Shown here one piece after another: positions 37,217 to 45,459 of a DNA stretch of 64,000 bases. Below the pieces are notes generated by a model that saw nothing but the letters and a program-made list of their open reading frames with translations, made no database searches and was not told the origin of the DNA. The stretch spans positions 28,350 through 92,349 of the forward strand of contig CAIYDY010000039.1 in the NCBI GenBank assembly GCA_903925015.1, written 5' to 3'. Positions within the stretch are counted from its first letter, which is position 1. Each line of letters opens with the position of its first letter. This DNA comes from an uncultured Acidobacteriia bacterium (GTDB lineage: Bacteria > Acidobacteriota > Terriglobia > Bryobacterales > Bryobacteraceae). Position numbers and translations under genes: made by a program.

Positions 37217-37888
37217 ATGCATATTGGCATGATCGGTGGGATTGGTCCGGCCGCGACCGATTTCTACTACCGTCGGCTGATCTCTTCCTTCGCACGCCGC
37301 CAGTCCGCGCTTGAACTCACCATTGTGCATGCCGACACGCCCACCTTGCTTGCCAACTTGATGGCGAATGATTCGTCGGCGCAGGTTGCCATCTACAATC
37401 GCCTAGCACAGCGTTTGGTCGCGGCGGGCGCGGAATGCGTGGTGGTCACTTCCATTGCCGGTCATTTCTGCATCGCGGATTTCGAACGCGTTTCCCCGCT
37501 GCCGGTGGTAAACCTGATCGCCGAAGTCAACCGGGAGATCCAAACGCGGGGGCTCAAGCGCCTTGGAATCCTGGGAACCCGCACCGTCATGGAGACCCGG
37601 TTTTACGGCGGTGTCCAGGGAGCGGAGATCGTTCCGCCATCCGGTGGCGATTTGGAACTCGTCCACCACGCCTATGTTTCGATGGCGGCCGCCGGCACCG
37701 TGACGGTCGAGCAAAATGCGGTCTTCCACTCGGCGGCACAGGCTCTGATCGGGGTACAAGGCGTCGAGGCCGTGATGCTGGGGGGGACGGACCTCGCTCT
37801 CGCCTTCCCGCAGCCGATACCCGGGATCCCGCTTGTCGACTGCGCCGCGATCCACGTCGATGCAATCGTGAAGCTGGCTCTCGGCTGA
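37217..37888 (+). CDS. Aspartate/glutamate racemase-family protein lacking the catalytic cysteines
   Basis: A 223-residue protein from ATG 37217, 17 bases after the upstream stop. The fold markers are clear: I-G-M-I-G-G-I-G-P-A-A-T near the N-terminus, H-A-D-T-P, L-G-I-L-G-T-R-T-V-M in the middle, and the G-I-P-L-V-D end. In racemases of this family two cysteines act as acid/base, in C-N-T-A-H and G-C-T-E motifs. Here the matching segments read T78-S-I-A-G-H83 and G189-G-T-D192, so both cysteines are absent. The protein may use other residues, catalyse another reaction, or be a binding protein. Confidence 0.78.
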   Translation: MHIGMIGGIGPAATDFYYRRLISSFARRQSALELTIVHADTPTLLANLMANDSSAQVAIYNRLAQRLVAAGAECVVVTSIAGHFCIADFERVSPLPVVNLIAEVNREIQTRGLKRLGILGTRTVMETRFYGGVQGAEIVPPSGGDLELVHHAYVSMAAAGTVTVEQNAVFHSAAQALIGVQGVEAVMLGGTDLALAFPQPIPGIPLVDCAAIHVDAIVKLALG

Positions 37889-37889
37889 A

Positions 37890-40817
37890 CTAGATCGTGA
37901 TTTTCAACGCGAATTGGATGGACCGAGCCGGAAGCTGAGCTGTAATGCCGGTCAGCGGCTGGCCGAAGCCGGGACCAGCGGTGGCACCGTTTCCATAGGT
38001 CCCGCTGAAGCCCACAAAATTTCGGTGGTTGAGCAGGTTGAATACCTCGATCCGAGGTTCCACCCGAAGATGCTCCCGGATCTTGAAGGGGCGCTCCACC
38101 AGCGGGGAAACCTCGTAGATCGGCGTGCCCCGCCCGGCGTTGCGGCCAACCACCGCATTTCCGATGAATGGGCGGTCCGCCGTAGCCCCGGTGTCGCCGC
38201 TGTTGTTCACGCCCGACAGGAAGTTGTATGGCAACCCTGTCGCCACCGTCACGATTCCGCCGTAGTGGAGGCCCCATTTGCCCACGTAGACGCCGCTGAG
38301 CACCATCCGGTGCCGTTGGTCGAAGATGGCGTTGCCGTTCTCCGTCCGTCCTGCGGCACGCGCGTCGTTGGGATTCTGTCCGGGGATGTCGGGATCCACG
38401 TTGTCGATCGCGTGGGACCACGTGTAGCTCACGTTCGCCACCACCTTGGTCCCGATCTTGCCGTTCAGGTTGACCTGCAGCGAGTTGTAGCGCAGATAGC
38501 CGTTGTTCACATCACTTTGGATCACGGCGTAGGGCGGTTGGGGATTCGTCGCGGCGGTCGTGTTGCATGCCGTACCCCTCTGCGCGTACCACCAGATCCA
38601 ATAGGGACGCGTGCAGTTCGCGGCTTGGGCCGTCCGAATTTGGCCCGGTGCGGTACGGATGAACGACGCGGGGGCATCCACGTCCAGCGGACGGTTGATT
38701 TTCAGCGTGTGGGATCCCACGTAATCAGCCCGCACCAGCCATCCCGGGGCCAGTTTGCGCTCCACGCCGAGGGTCCATTGTTCCGAGTAGGGATTCAGCA
38801 AGCGGTCCGGGTAGCCCTGCAGCGTCGACGTGGGGAAAAACTTGTCCAAATAGGTTCCATTGCCGGGACGGATGTACAAGCTGCGCAGCGGCACCACACC
38901 GCCCGCCGGGAACGAGGGCAGCGGAACCCCGGAAACACTCGTCGGGAATCCGACCTGACCGGGTGACGCGGTGTAGCTGAAAACCCCCTCGGGACCGGTC
39001 AACGTGTAGTTGGCCTGGGCGTTGTCGGGAATTTGCGAGTAGTAAATTCCAAAACCGCCCCGGATCACCGTCCGCCCGTCGCCCCGTACATTGTATGAGA
39101 ATCCCGCACGGGGCGCGAAGCCCATCTTGAAATCCGTAAACGTCTGGCGCTCGTAGCGCAGACCAATGTTTACCGTCAGATCCCGGCGTGGGCGGTAGTC
39201 GTCCTGAATGAATGTGGACCACAGCACGTCGTTCACCGTGTAACTGGCGTTGCCGAAGCTTTGCGTGTAGGTCCGGACATTGGCGAGGCTGCCCAAATAG
39301 GCCGAACTTTCGCAGACAGAAAGCGCCGCCGTGCAGGTGTTGTACACAAACTGGCCCAGGTAGATTGGACCGCCGAACTCCTTGCTGTTTCCGCCGGTAT
39401 GCGCCACAATGGCCCGCGCGCCGAAATTCAACGTGTGGCGTCCTTCGACGGCAGTGAAGGTGTCCTTGACCTCGTACTGCCGGTTCATGAGCAGGGCGGA
39501 CTGCGATGTGCCGCTGGTGAACGTGCCCCCGGTCGAAATCGGCACCTGGTACTGCGTTCCGTAGACGACCGGGTCGAACTGCGTGATCGGTGCGGCCAAC
39601 TGGAACTGCGCCCGCAAGTTGTTCACCATGTTGGGGCTCAGGACGAACGTCTCGCCGATCTCCTCGGAATAGGTGCGGCGCCGGAAGACCCGGGCGACCG
39701 ACGGCAGGCTGTTTCCCCCGACGATCCCGTTGGGATTGGTGTCGTGGAATCCGTCGGCCCCGCTCCGCAGGAAGATCGTGTTGGCGGCATTCAACTGACG
39801 GTCGATCCGCAGGAAACCCAGCAGGCCCCGGTAATGTCCCACGAAGCTGCCGGGCGCGAGGGGCGAGGTGATTGGGGATGCCTTGTTCTCCCGGATGAAT
39901 TCGCCCGCCGCGAAGAAATGGGTGCGGTCCCCGCCCAGCGGACCTCCAATCGAAAGGTCGGTCTGGCCCAAGGTATTGCTGGTGATCGAATTGCCGTTCG
40001 CCGCTGTGGCGGAGGTAAAACCGGAGAGCGCGGCCTCGGTCGCAGCCGGTCGCCAGACCTCCAGGATTTGTCCGCGCAAACGCCGCCCGCCGGTTCGCGT
40101 CACGATGTTGACGGCGCTGCCGGTGCCACCCCCGTACTCGGCGGAGAATGTGTTCACCAGCACGGTCATTTCCTGTACGGCGGGAAGGGGAATATTGGTG
40201 AAGATGGTTTGGCGTCCCCAGCTGTCGGTTCCCGTACTTCCATCCACCTCGAACCAAGTCTGCCGACGGCCCGCGCCGCCCGTCGTGAACAGGTTCTGGT
40301 TGGTGAAAACATCGCCCTGGCTGATCGCGGGCCGGCTGGCCGAGTTCAGCAGCGGGAGGTACGTGATGCGCCGGTCCAGCATCGGCGTTTCCTCCAACTG
40401 GCGTCCGTAGATTCGGTCTCCCAGCTGGGGCGCATCGGTGCGGATTTCGCCCGCGACGCCGGTGACGGTTACCTCTGTCTTGCCCGGTGCCACATCCAGC
40501 CGCAGCGTCACTTCCGCGGTGGTCCCGCTCTGCAGGGCGATGCTCGCCAGTTTGCCGGGCGAGAAACCGTCCTTGAGCGCCGTGATCGAATAGGCACCGT
40601 CCACGGGCAGGGCGCTAATGGAAAAATCACCGGAGGAATCCGTGGTCGCGACGCGCTTGAGCGCGGAGATACTGCTGGTGACGGTGACCGTGGCAGCGGA
40701 GACCGGACCTTTCCCAGCATCCACGACATGCCCGTGGATCGCCGCAGTATCCGGTGTTTGGCCGAATGCCGTGGATAAAACAAAGCCAACTGCCAGCCAT
40801 CGTCGAAAAAACACCAC
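37890..40817 (-). CDS. TonB-dependent receptor 3, Oar-like, with carboxypeptidase-regulatory-like domain
   Basis: A 975-residue outer-membrane protein. GTG at 40817 is chosen because AAGGGG lies 6 bases upstream and a signal peptide (F-F-R-R-W-L-A-V-G-F-V-L then A-F-G-Q) follows; the frame is open further upstream but that part overlaps the SDR gene antiparallel to nothing else useful. The regulatory-like domain spans about 25-105 (G-H-V-V-D-A-G-K-G-P-V). The plug has a R-Q-L-E-E-T-P-M-L-D-R-R segment, and the barrel ends in I-Q-F-A-L-K-I-T-I. It follows the SDR gene by 23 bases and is the last gene of a nine-gene co-directional block. Confidence 0.9.
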   Translation of the reverse strand: MVFFRRWLAVGFVLSTAFGQTPDTAAIHGHVVDAGKGPVSAATVTVTSSISALKRVATTDSSGDFSISALPVDGAYSITALKDGFSPGKLASIALQSGTTAEVTLRLDVAPGKTEVTVTGVAGEIRTDAPQLGDRIYGRQLEETPMLDRRITYLPLLNSASRPAISQGDVFTNQNLFTTGGAGRRQTWFEVDGSTGTDSWGRQTIFTNIPLPAVQEMTVLVNTFSAEYGGGTGSAVNIVTRTGGRRLRGQILEVWRPAATEAALSGFTSATAANGNSITSNTLGQTDLSIGGPLGGDRTHFFAAGEFIRENKASPITSPLAPGSFVGHYRGLLGFLRIDRQLNAANTIFLRSGADGFHDTNPNGIVGGNSLPSVARVFRRRTYSEEIGETFVLSPNMVNNLRAQFQLAAPITQFDPVVYGTQYQVPISTGGTFTSGTSQSALLMNRQYEVKDTFTAVEGRHTLNFGARAIVAHTGGNSKEFGGPIYLGQFVYNTCTAALSVCESSAYLGSLANVRTYTQSFGNASYTVNDVLWSTFIQDDYRPRRDLTVNIGLRYERQTFTDFKMGFAPRAGFSYNVRGDGRTVIRGGFGIYYSQIPDNAQANYTLTGPEGVFSYTASPGQVGFPTSVSGVPLPSFPAGGVVPLRSLYIRPGNGTYLDKFFPTSTLQGYPDRLLNPYSEQWTLGVERKLAPGWLVRADYVGSHTLKINRPLDVDAPASFIRTAPGQIRTAQAANCTRPYWIWWYAQRGTACNTTAATNPQPPYAVIQSDVNNGYLRYNSLQVNLNGKIGTKVVANVSYTWSHAIDNVDPDIPGQNPNDARAAGRTENGNAIFDQRHRMVLSGVYVGKWGLHYGGIVTVATGLPYNFLSGVNNSGDTGATADRPFIGNAVVGRNAGRGTPIYEVSPLVERPFKIREHLRVEPRIEVFNLLNHRNFVGFSGTYGNGATAGPGFGQPLTGITAQLPARSIQFALKITI

Positions 40818-40840
40818 GGGAAACCCCTTTGAACTTGAAG

Positions 40841-41569
40841 TTAGAAAGCGCTGCCCAGGATGTGCAACTCCGGGATCACAGCGCGGGGCGGCATTTTTGC
40901 GCACCCCAGGATTGTTTCCGCCACATGCTCCGGCAGCATGGCCATCGCACGTTGTTCCGGTGTCGGCTGCACGGGCCGCCGGTCCAACAATTCTGAATCC
41001 ACCATTCCGGGACAGACAACCGTGGTCCGGATCCCGTTTTCCTTCTCCTCCAGCCGGATCGCATGCGAAAGGCCGTTCAGGCCGCGCTTCGAAGCCTGGT
41101 ATGCGGCACCGGATCCGTCTGGACCCAGCGCGGATGTCGACGACACGAAAATCATGTGGCCAAACTTTGCATCCCGCATCTCCGGCAACACAGCCTGGGC
41201 GCAATAGTAGGCACCGTTGAGATTGGTCGATATCATATCGTCCCAGATCGCAGGCTTCAATCGGGGAAGCGCCCGTTCCGTGGTGTTGGTTCCGGTGACG
41301 AACACCAGAATCTGGACCCGCCCGTAGGCTTCATGCGCGGCGGCGACCATAGCCTCCACCTGTTCTAACTTGGTGACATCGCAAACGCAGGTTTCGAGCG
41401 GTGTCCCCGCCGCCGCAGCTTCCTCCTTGAGTCCGGCCAAACGGTCGGCGCGCCTCGCGGACGCCAAAACCTTGGCACCTTCGGCTGCAAACATCAGGGC
41501 AGTGGATCGGCCGATCCCACTGGAGGCCCCCACTACGAGAACAACTTGGTCTTTCAATGAGGCTGGCAT
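40841..41569 (-). CDS. Short-chain dehydrogenase/reductase
   Basis: A 242-residue classical SDR from ATG 41569. The nucleotide-binding motif V-G-A-S-S-G-I-G is at 13-20, and the catalytic Ser is in V-S-S-T-S (about 143) with Y157-x-x-x-K161 (Y-Q-A-S-K). The usual N-N-A-G structural motif reads V-T-G-T-N (91-95), an unusual variant. The R-R pair after strand 2 (A-S-A-R-R) suggests preference for NADPH. The substrate is unknown. The gene ends 23 bases before TonB receptor 3 and starts 48 bases after the GyrI-like gene. Confidence 0.88.
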   Translation of the reverse strand: MPASLKDQVVLVVGASSGIGRSTALMFAAEGAKVLASARRADRLAGLKEEAAAAGTPLETCVCDVTKLEQVEAMVAAAHEAYGRVQILVFVTGTNTTERALPRLKPAIWDDMISTNLNGAYYCAQAVLPEMRDAKFGHMIFVSSTSALGPDGSGAAYQASKRGLNGLSHAIRLEEKENGIRTTVVCPGMVDSELLDRRPVQPTPEQRAMAMLPEHVAETILGCAKMPPRAVIPELHILGSAF

Positions 41570-41617
41570 GATTTGCTTACTCTTGTCAGTTTTGCACAAG
41601 GCAAGCGACCCATTCCC

Positions 41618-42097
41618 TTAAGCTATGGCGATCCAGATCTCGACGCCACCCAAGCCGCTGCGACCGTCAAAATTTTCCCCGTAGCGCTCGAATGCGGGAT
41701 GTTGTACCGCTTGGAATCCGGCTTCCGTCAAGCCATGGTTCCACACCGCCGACCATGTTGCGTGGATTGTCGAAATATGGCCCGGATGGTGGAACACTGC
41801 ATACTTCCCGCCCGCGATTTCGAGTCGGGAGAAGTGCGAGGGCTCCGGGGGAAACGCATCGACCTCGACACCGCAAATGTACTCGTAGCCGCCCCGTTCA
41901 TCCGGATTGCAGATGACCCCGAACGCAACGCGTCCTTTCTGGCCCGGAATGGCGCAGAAATGCGGCAGGAATTTGTCCCACTGGGCCGGAATCCCCGCGT
42001 TGGAATCACACTGGTACCGCTGCCCCAGCCCGAAAATCAATAGCGCACTCCCTTGCACAATGCGGGGAGGTGCCAGCTTTGTAGTCTCTTGTTCCAT
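41618..42097 (-). CDS. GyrI-like/AraC effector-binding domain protein
   Basis: A 159-residue soluble protein with a strong AGGAGG 8 bases before ATG 42097. The whole length fits a stand-alone small-molecule-binding domain of the GyrI/SOUL-like type: I-P-A-Q-W-D-K-F-L-P, F-G-V-I-C-N, Y-E-Y-I-C-G-V-E-V and G-K-Y-A-V-F-H-H-P-G-H, ending in V-E-I-W-I-A-I. Such domains bind hydrophobic or cationic ligands, either as part of regulators or alone. No DNA-binding part is present here. It sits between the VWA-relic and SDR genes, all on the minus strand. Confidence 0.8.
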   Translation of the reverse strand: MEQETTKLAPPRIVQGSALLIFGLGQRYQCDSNAGIPAQWDKFLPHFCAIPGQKGRVAFGVICNPDERGGYEYICGVEVDAFPPEPSHFSRLEIAGGKYAVFHHPGHISTIHATWSAVWNHGLTEAGFQAVQHPAFERYGENFDGRSGLGGVEIWIAIA

Positions 42098-42173
42098 TCT
42101 TACGGCCTCCTGGATTTTCAGCTCATCAGTCTATCCTTGTTGGCGCTTGCAGAATTTCAAGTCCCCCCGCGAA

Positions 42174-43565
42174 TCAGTTTCGCGGTGGCAGCAGCGTCAA
42201 CTCCACCCATTCGGACGTTGTTCCGCTCTTCCCGCCCGCCAGCTTGTCCCGGACCACCAATTCCACAGCGTAGTCTCCCGGCGGGAGAAACGCGGGCAGC
42301 TTGATCTCGCCGGAAACGACGGTTTGCGCCCCTCGAATTTGACGGGGCATCGGCATTGTCTTGCCGGTGAAGATTTGTTCCGGGCCCCGATGCAGCCGTA
42401 TGGCAAATTCGATCTGCGGCAGCTTGTCGGCGCCCTTCCGCGCTCCGTACACATCCGCCGCGAATCCCAGCACCGCGCCCGACTGGAATGTGCGCCGGAT
42501 CCGGTCGGTTGATCCGACAGTCCCCAGTTCGATGCTGGACAGGCCAAGCTTTTTGGCGTTGGCATCTGGTACTTCCACGTAGGCATTCGCCGAACCTGTA
42601 TTGCCGGACTGGGTATCGCGTAGTCCCACCACGAACTGATAGGGCCCCGGCCGGGGCGGCACCACAAGCAGTTCGTAGAACAGGCCAGACGCCATCGTCT
42701 CTTCGTACTCCTTCGGGCTCAGGCTGATCGTATACGTCTGGTCGGCTCCGGGCACGGATTGGCCGTCAATCCCCAGGGCTGTGCCGCTGATGTCCACGAC
42801 TGCGGTCCGCAGGCCGTCCGGTCCCTCACGGAACTCAATTGTCTTGGGATCGATCTCGACCCGCCCTCTCAGCAGGGCTTGCCGATGTCCCGTCTTTGGG
42901 TCCACAGGTCCCGCAGAACGGATGACCCGGAGCCGCAATGGAACATTTCCCTGGAATGGTGAAAACAGGGCTTGGCGCAACAAATCTGCCCGGGTCGGCT
43001 GGGATCGTACCGTTGTGGCGTCGGGTTTTCCCATGAAGCCGCTTCTGGTGCGTACTTGGAGTCCAGGGCGGAGAACCCGCACTTGGATCCTGTGGAATGC
43101 TGGTCCGTAGTCGGAGCGGCTCGGATTGTAGCCAATCAGGTAGTAGTCGTTCATCGCGGACTTGATCCGGGGCATGTCGCCGAAGGAGATTCCCAAGTCG
43201 TCGGCCATTAGGACGACGCTTCGGGTCACCTCCTCGGCTTTCAGCAGGGGTTGGGTTGGAGTCGGCGATGCACCCGTGGGACGTTCGCCAAGTCTTGTGG
43301 CTACCGCCCTCGGTCCGCCCGGCAATCTTCCGGCAGGGACGAAGGAAAAGTGGGTGATCCGCTGCGGCTTTCCGTCCTCCAGAACCTCGAAATCCGATGT
43401 CTGCAGGTCGGTCACATGCCGCCCCTCCCCATCCGTGACTGTTGCGTCCACCTGCACCAGATCCACCGACACTCGGATTACCGGATCCGCCGGAGCTGGC
43501 TCGTTCGGCGTCTGGGCGGCAAGCATGGTCGCCAAGGCAATCGCAACCAAGTGTTGTTTCGCCAT
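42174..43565 (-). CDS. VWFA-related acidobacterial protein (TIGR03436-like) with the VWA domain deleted
   Basis: A 463-residue exported protein starting at ATG 43565, 2 bases after the glycosyltransferase stop. Residues 30-75 show the family N-terminus (V-D-L-V-Q-V-D-A-T-V-T-D, D-F-E-V-L-E-D-G-K-P-Q). The VWA domain begins normally (V-V-L-M-A-D-D-L-G-I-S-F-G-D, about 117-130) but near residue 138 jumps to M-N-D-Y-Y-L-I-G-Y-N-P, which in family members comes some 200 residues later, at the end of the VWA domain. R-T-R-S-G-F follows as expected, then a beta-rich C-terminal region (about 185-463). The reading frame is intact across the junction, so a shortened protein could be made. Confidence 0.8.
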   Translation of the reverse strand: MAKQHLVAIALATMLAAQTPNEPAPADPVIRVSVDLVQVDATVTDGEGRHVTDLQTSDFEVLEDGKPQRITHFSFVPAGRLPGGPRAVATRLGERPTGASPTPTQPLLKAEEVTRSVVLMADDLGISFGDMPRIKSAMNDYYLIGYNPSRSDYGPAFHRIQVRVLRPGLQVRTRSGFMGKPDATTVRSQPTRADLLRQALFSPFQGNVPLRLRVIRSAGPVDPKTGHRQALLRGRVEIDPKTIEFREGPDGLRTAVVDISGTALGIDGQSVPGADQTYTISLSPKEYEETMASGLFYELLVVPPRPGPYQFVVGLRDTQSGNTGSANAYVEVPDANAKKLGLSSIELGTVGSTDRIRRTFQSGAVLGFAADVYGARKGADKLPQIEFAIRLHRGPEQIFTGKTMPMPRQIRGAQTVVSGEIKLPAFLPPGDYAVELVVRDKLAGGKSGTTSEWVELTLLPPRN

Positions 43566-43567
43566 TT

Positions 43568-45418
43568 TCAGTGGTTGTAGTAGACGGTCTTGCCGCCCGC
43601 ATGTGCCAGGACGTGCAGGGCGTTCGTGCCCACCAGAGCGCGCAGCCGTTCCGGTTTGTGGTTCTGGGTCGGCATGCGCGGATTCTCGTCCCAGTTGTCC
43701 TCGGAAGCGATGTACCAGCGCTGCGGTCCGTTCCACAGTTCCAGAAACCGCCGGTCGTCGATGAAGACGTGCCCAGCGCCCGGCGCGTAGGAACCGTATT
43801 CCAAGTTGTTGACGCGGCCGTTCAGCATCAGCGGGGACTTGTGGGTATAGAAACCCAACGATGAAAATTCGTGGTAGGGGTCGTCCAGGATCAGTCCACC
43901 CGGCGGTGCCGCGTTGATCGCCTCGGCCAGGGGGTACGAACTCAAGTAGGGATCGAACGCGATCAGCGCGAGCCGGGCCGCTTGAAAGAACAAAGCCATC
44001 ATCACGGCGATCGAGACGATTGCCCGGCGGTCCCGCAGCAGCAAGCATCCGGCGGCACCCAGGAGCGTGGCCAGTCCAGCCATCGCCAATGGGGTTCGAA
44101 GATACGCGAACGAACGCACTGTCAGATCGCCCATGTGCCCCAAGGAAAGCATGTAGGTGTCCTGCGAGTAATGCCCTAGGGCCGTGGATATATCCCCGGG
44201 TGTCGCGTAACCCCTGCTCGCCCACAGCAGCGCTCCAATGGCGGCGCACGCGATCGCCGACAGGACCCCGATGACCCGCAACTCCAACTTCCACGACTTC
44301 GCCGCCGCAATCGCGCTCCCGATCAGCACCGCGAACGCCGGGTAGGATGGCATCGTATAGTATTCCTGCGTTGTCGAGACCGAGAAAAAGCCCAGGATCA
44401 CGACGATCCAGCAGACGCATAGCAAATGCATCCGGGACTCCCTGTCCACCGGTCGGAACCGCAGACTCGCCGCACGGAGCAGGAAAACGCTCCACGGGCA
44501 GAACCAGATGAGATGCTGCGGCCACAGGACCAGCGGCGGCACGGTGCTGTAATCGTGCGGGTAGCGCAGATTCAGGAATCGCAGGACGTGCTCATTGATG
44601 ATGTAGAACCAAAAGAAGCCCCGGTAGACACCGGGCTCGCTACGCATCGTGAAGTCGAAATAGGGCGGGTTGTCGATCACCGCCAGCACGTGCCATGGGA
44701 GGGCGACCGCCAGGAAGACCAGCAGGCCCACTCCGATCCGGAGCCGTCCCCACGCCTCCTTCCTCTTCCACGCGCCCGTCAGCAGGAAATAGAGGAGGAT
44801 CACCCCGGTGGGAAGCACCGCCCCGATCAGTCCTTTGAAGAACACCGCGAGACCGGCCGACGCCCACATGGCGAGAGCCCAGCGTTTCGCCTCCCCCCAC
44901 TCCGCATCCTGCGAACGCAGGAAAAACCAGAGGGCGAAGCCGATCGCAACCGTCACCAGGATGTCCGGGATGTTGACCCGTGTGAACAACCAGAGGCCGG
45001 TGGAGGTCGCCATGGCTAAGCCGGAATACAGCGCCGCACGTTTTCCAATCCCCCAGAGTGCCATCCTATACGCTAGGACCGTCAGCAGAAAGCCGAATAG
45101 TTGCTGCGGAATCCGCGCGGCCCAGTCGTGGTCTCCAAAAATCTTGAAGGACACCGCGATCATCCAGTAGAGCGGGGGTGACTTGTCGAGGAATTTCACC
45201 CCGTCCAAATACGGCGTCACCCAGTCGCCGGACTTCAGGATGTTGCGCGCGATGTCCCCCTGGCCCGCGTCGAGGTCGTCCATCAACCTCGGCGGCGTCA
45301 GGATCGAAGTAAAGCAGATGATGAAGGCAAGGAAAAGTACGATTTTCTGCCCGTGGCGAAAAAAGGGATGGTCCGGCTCCGGCTCGTTGATGGTCGGGGC
45401 GGGGCTGGTTTGGGGCAT
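43568..45418 (-). CDS. ArnT/PMT-type (GT39/GT83 family) membrane glycosyltransferase
   Basis: A 616-residue polytopic membrane protein with about 11-12 hydrophobic segments in residues 25-500. The first periplasmic loop has D-D-L-D-A-G-Q-G-D-I-A (the acidic pair typical of the catalytic aspartate region) and N-I-L-K-S-G-D-W-V-T-P-Y-L-D-G-V-K-F-L-D-K-S-P, the family signature of ArnT-like enzymes. These transfer a sugar from an undecaprenyl- or dolichyl-phosphate donor to a lipid or protein acceptor at the periplasmic face. The C-terminal periplasmic domain (about 500-616) is soluble. Donor and acceptor are unknown. It lies between the sulfatase and the VWA-relic gene. Confidence 0.88.
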   Translation of the reverse strand: MPQTSPAPTINEPEPDHPFFRHGQKIVLFLAFIICFTSILTPPRLMDDLDAGQGDIARNILKSGDWVTPYLDGVKFLDKSPPLYWMIAVSFKIFGDHDWAARIPQQLFGFLLTVLAYRMALWGIGKRAALYSGLAMATSTGLWLFTRVNIPDILVTVAIGFALWFFLRSQDAEWGEAKRWALAMWASAGLAVFFKGLIGAVLPTGVILLYFLLTGAWKRKEAWGRLRIGVGLLVFLAVALPWHVLAVIDNPPYFDFTMRSEPGVYRGFFWFYIINEHVLRFLNLRYPHDYSTVPPLVLWPQHLIWFCPWSVFLLRAASLRFRPVDRESRMHLLCVCWIVVILGFFSVSTTQEYYTMPSYPAFAVLIGSAIAAAKSWKLELRVIGVLSAIACAAIGALLWASRGYATPGDISTALGHYSQDTYMLSLGHMGDLTVRSFAYLRTPLAMAGLATLLGAAGCLLLRDRRAIVSIAVMMALFFQAARLALIAFDPYLSSYPLAEAINAAPPGGLILDDPYHEFSSLGFYTHKSPLMLNGRVNNLEYGSYAPGAGHVFIDDRRFLELWNGPQRWYIASEDNWDENPRMPTQNHKPERLRALVGTNALHVLAHAGGKTVYYNH

Positions 45419-45459
45419 CTACACGAATCAGGATACCGCGCGCGGCACCATTCTTCGGC

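Noticed and set aside
40818..41204. Extended N-terminus of TonB receptor 3
   Set aside because: The frame stays open through the SDR gene, but the signal peptide and ribosome-binding site place the start at 40817.
43566..44525. Upstream extension of the VWA-related gene through the glycosyltransferase gene
   Set aside because: It is the wrong frame of a clear membrane glycosyltransferase; ATG 43565 precedes a normal signal peptide.
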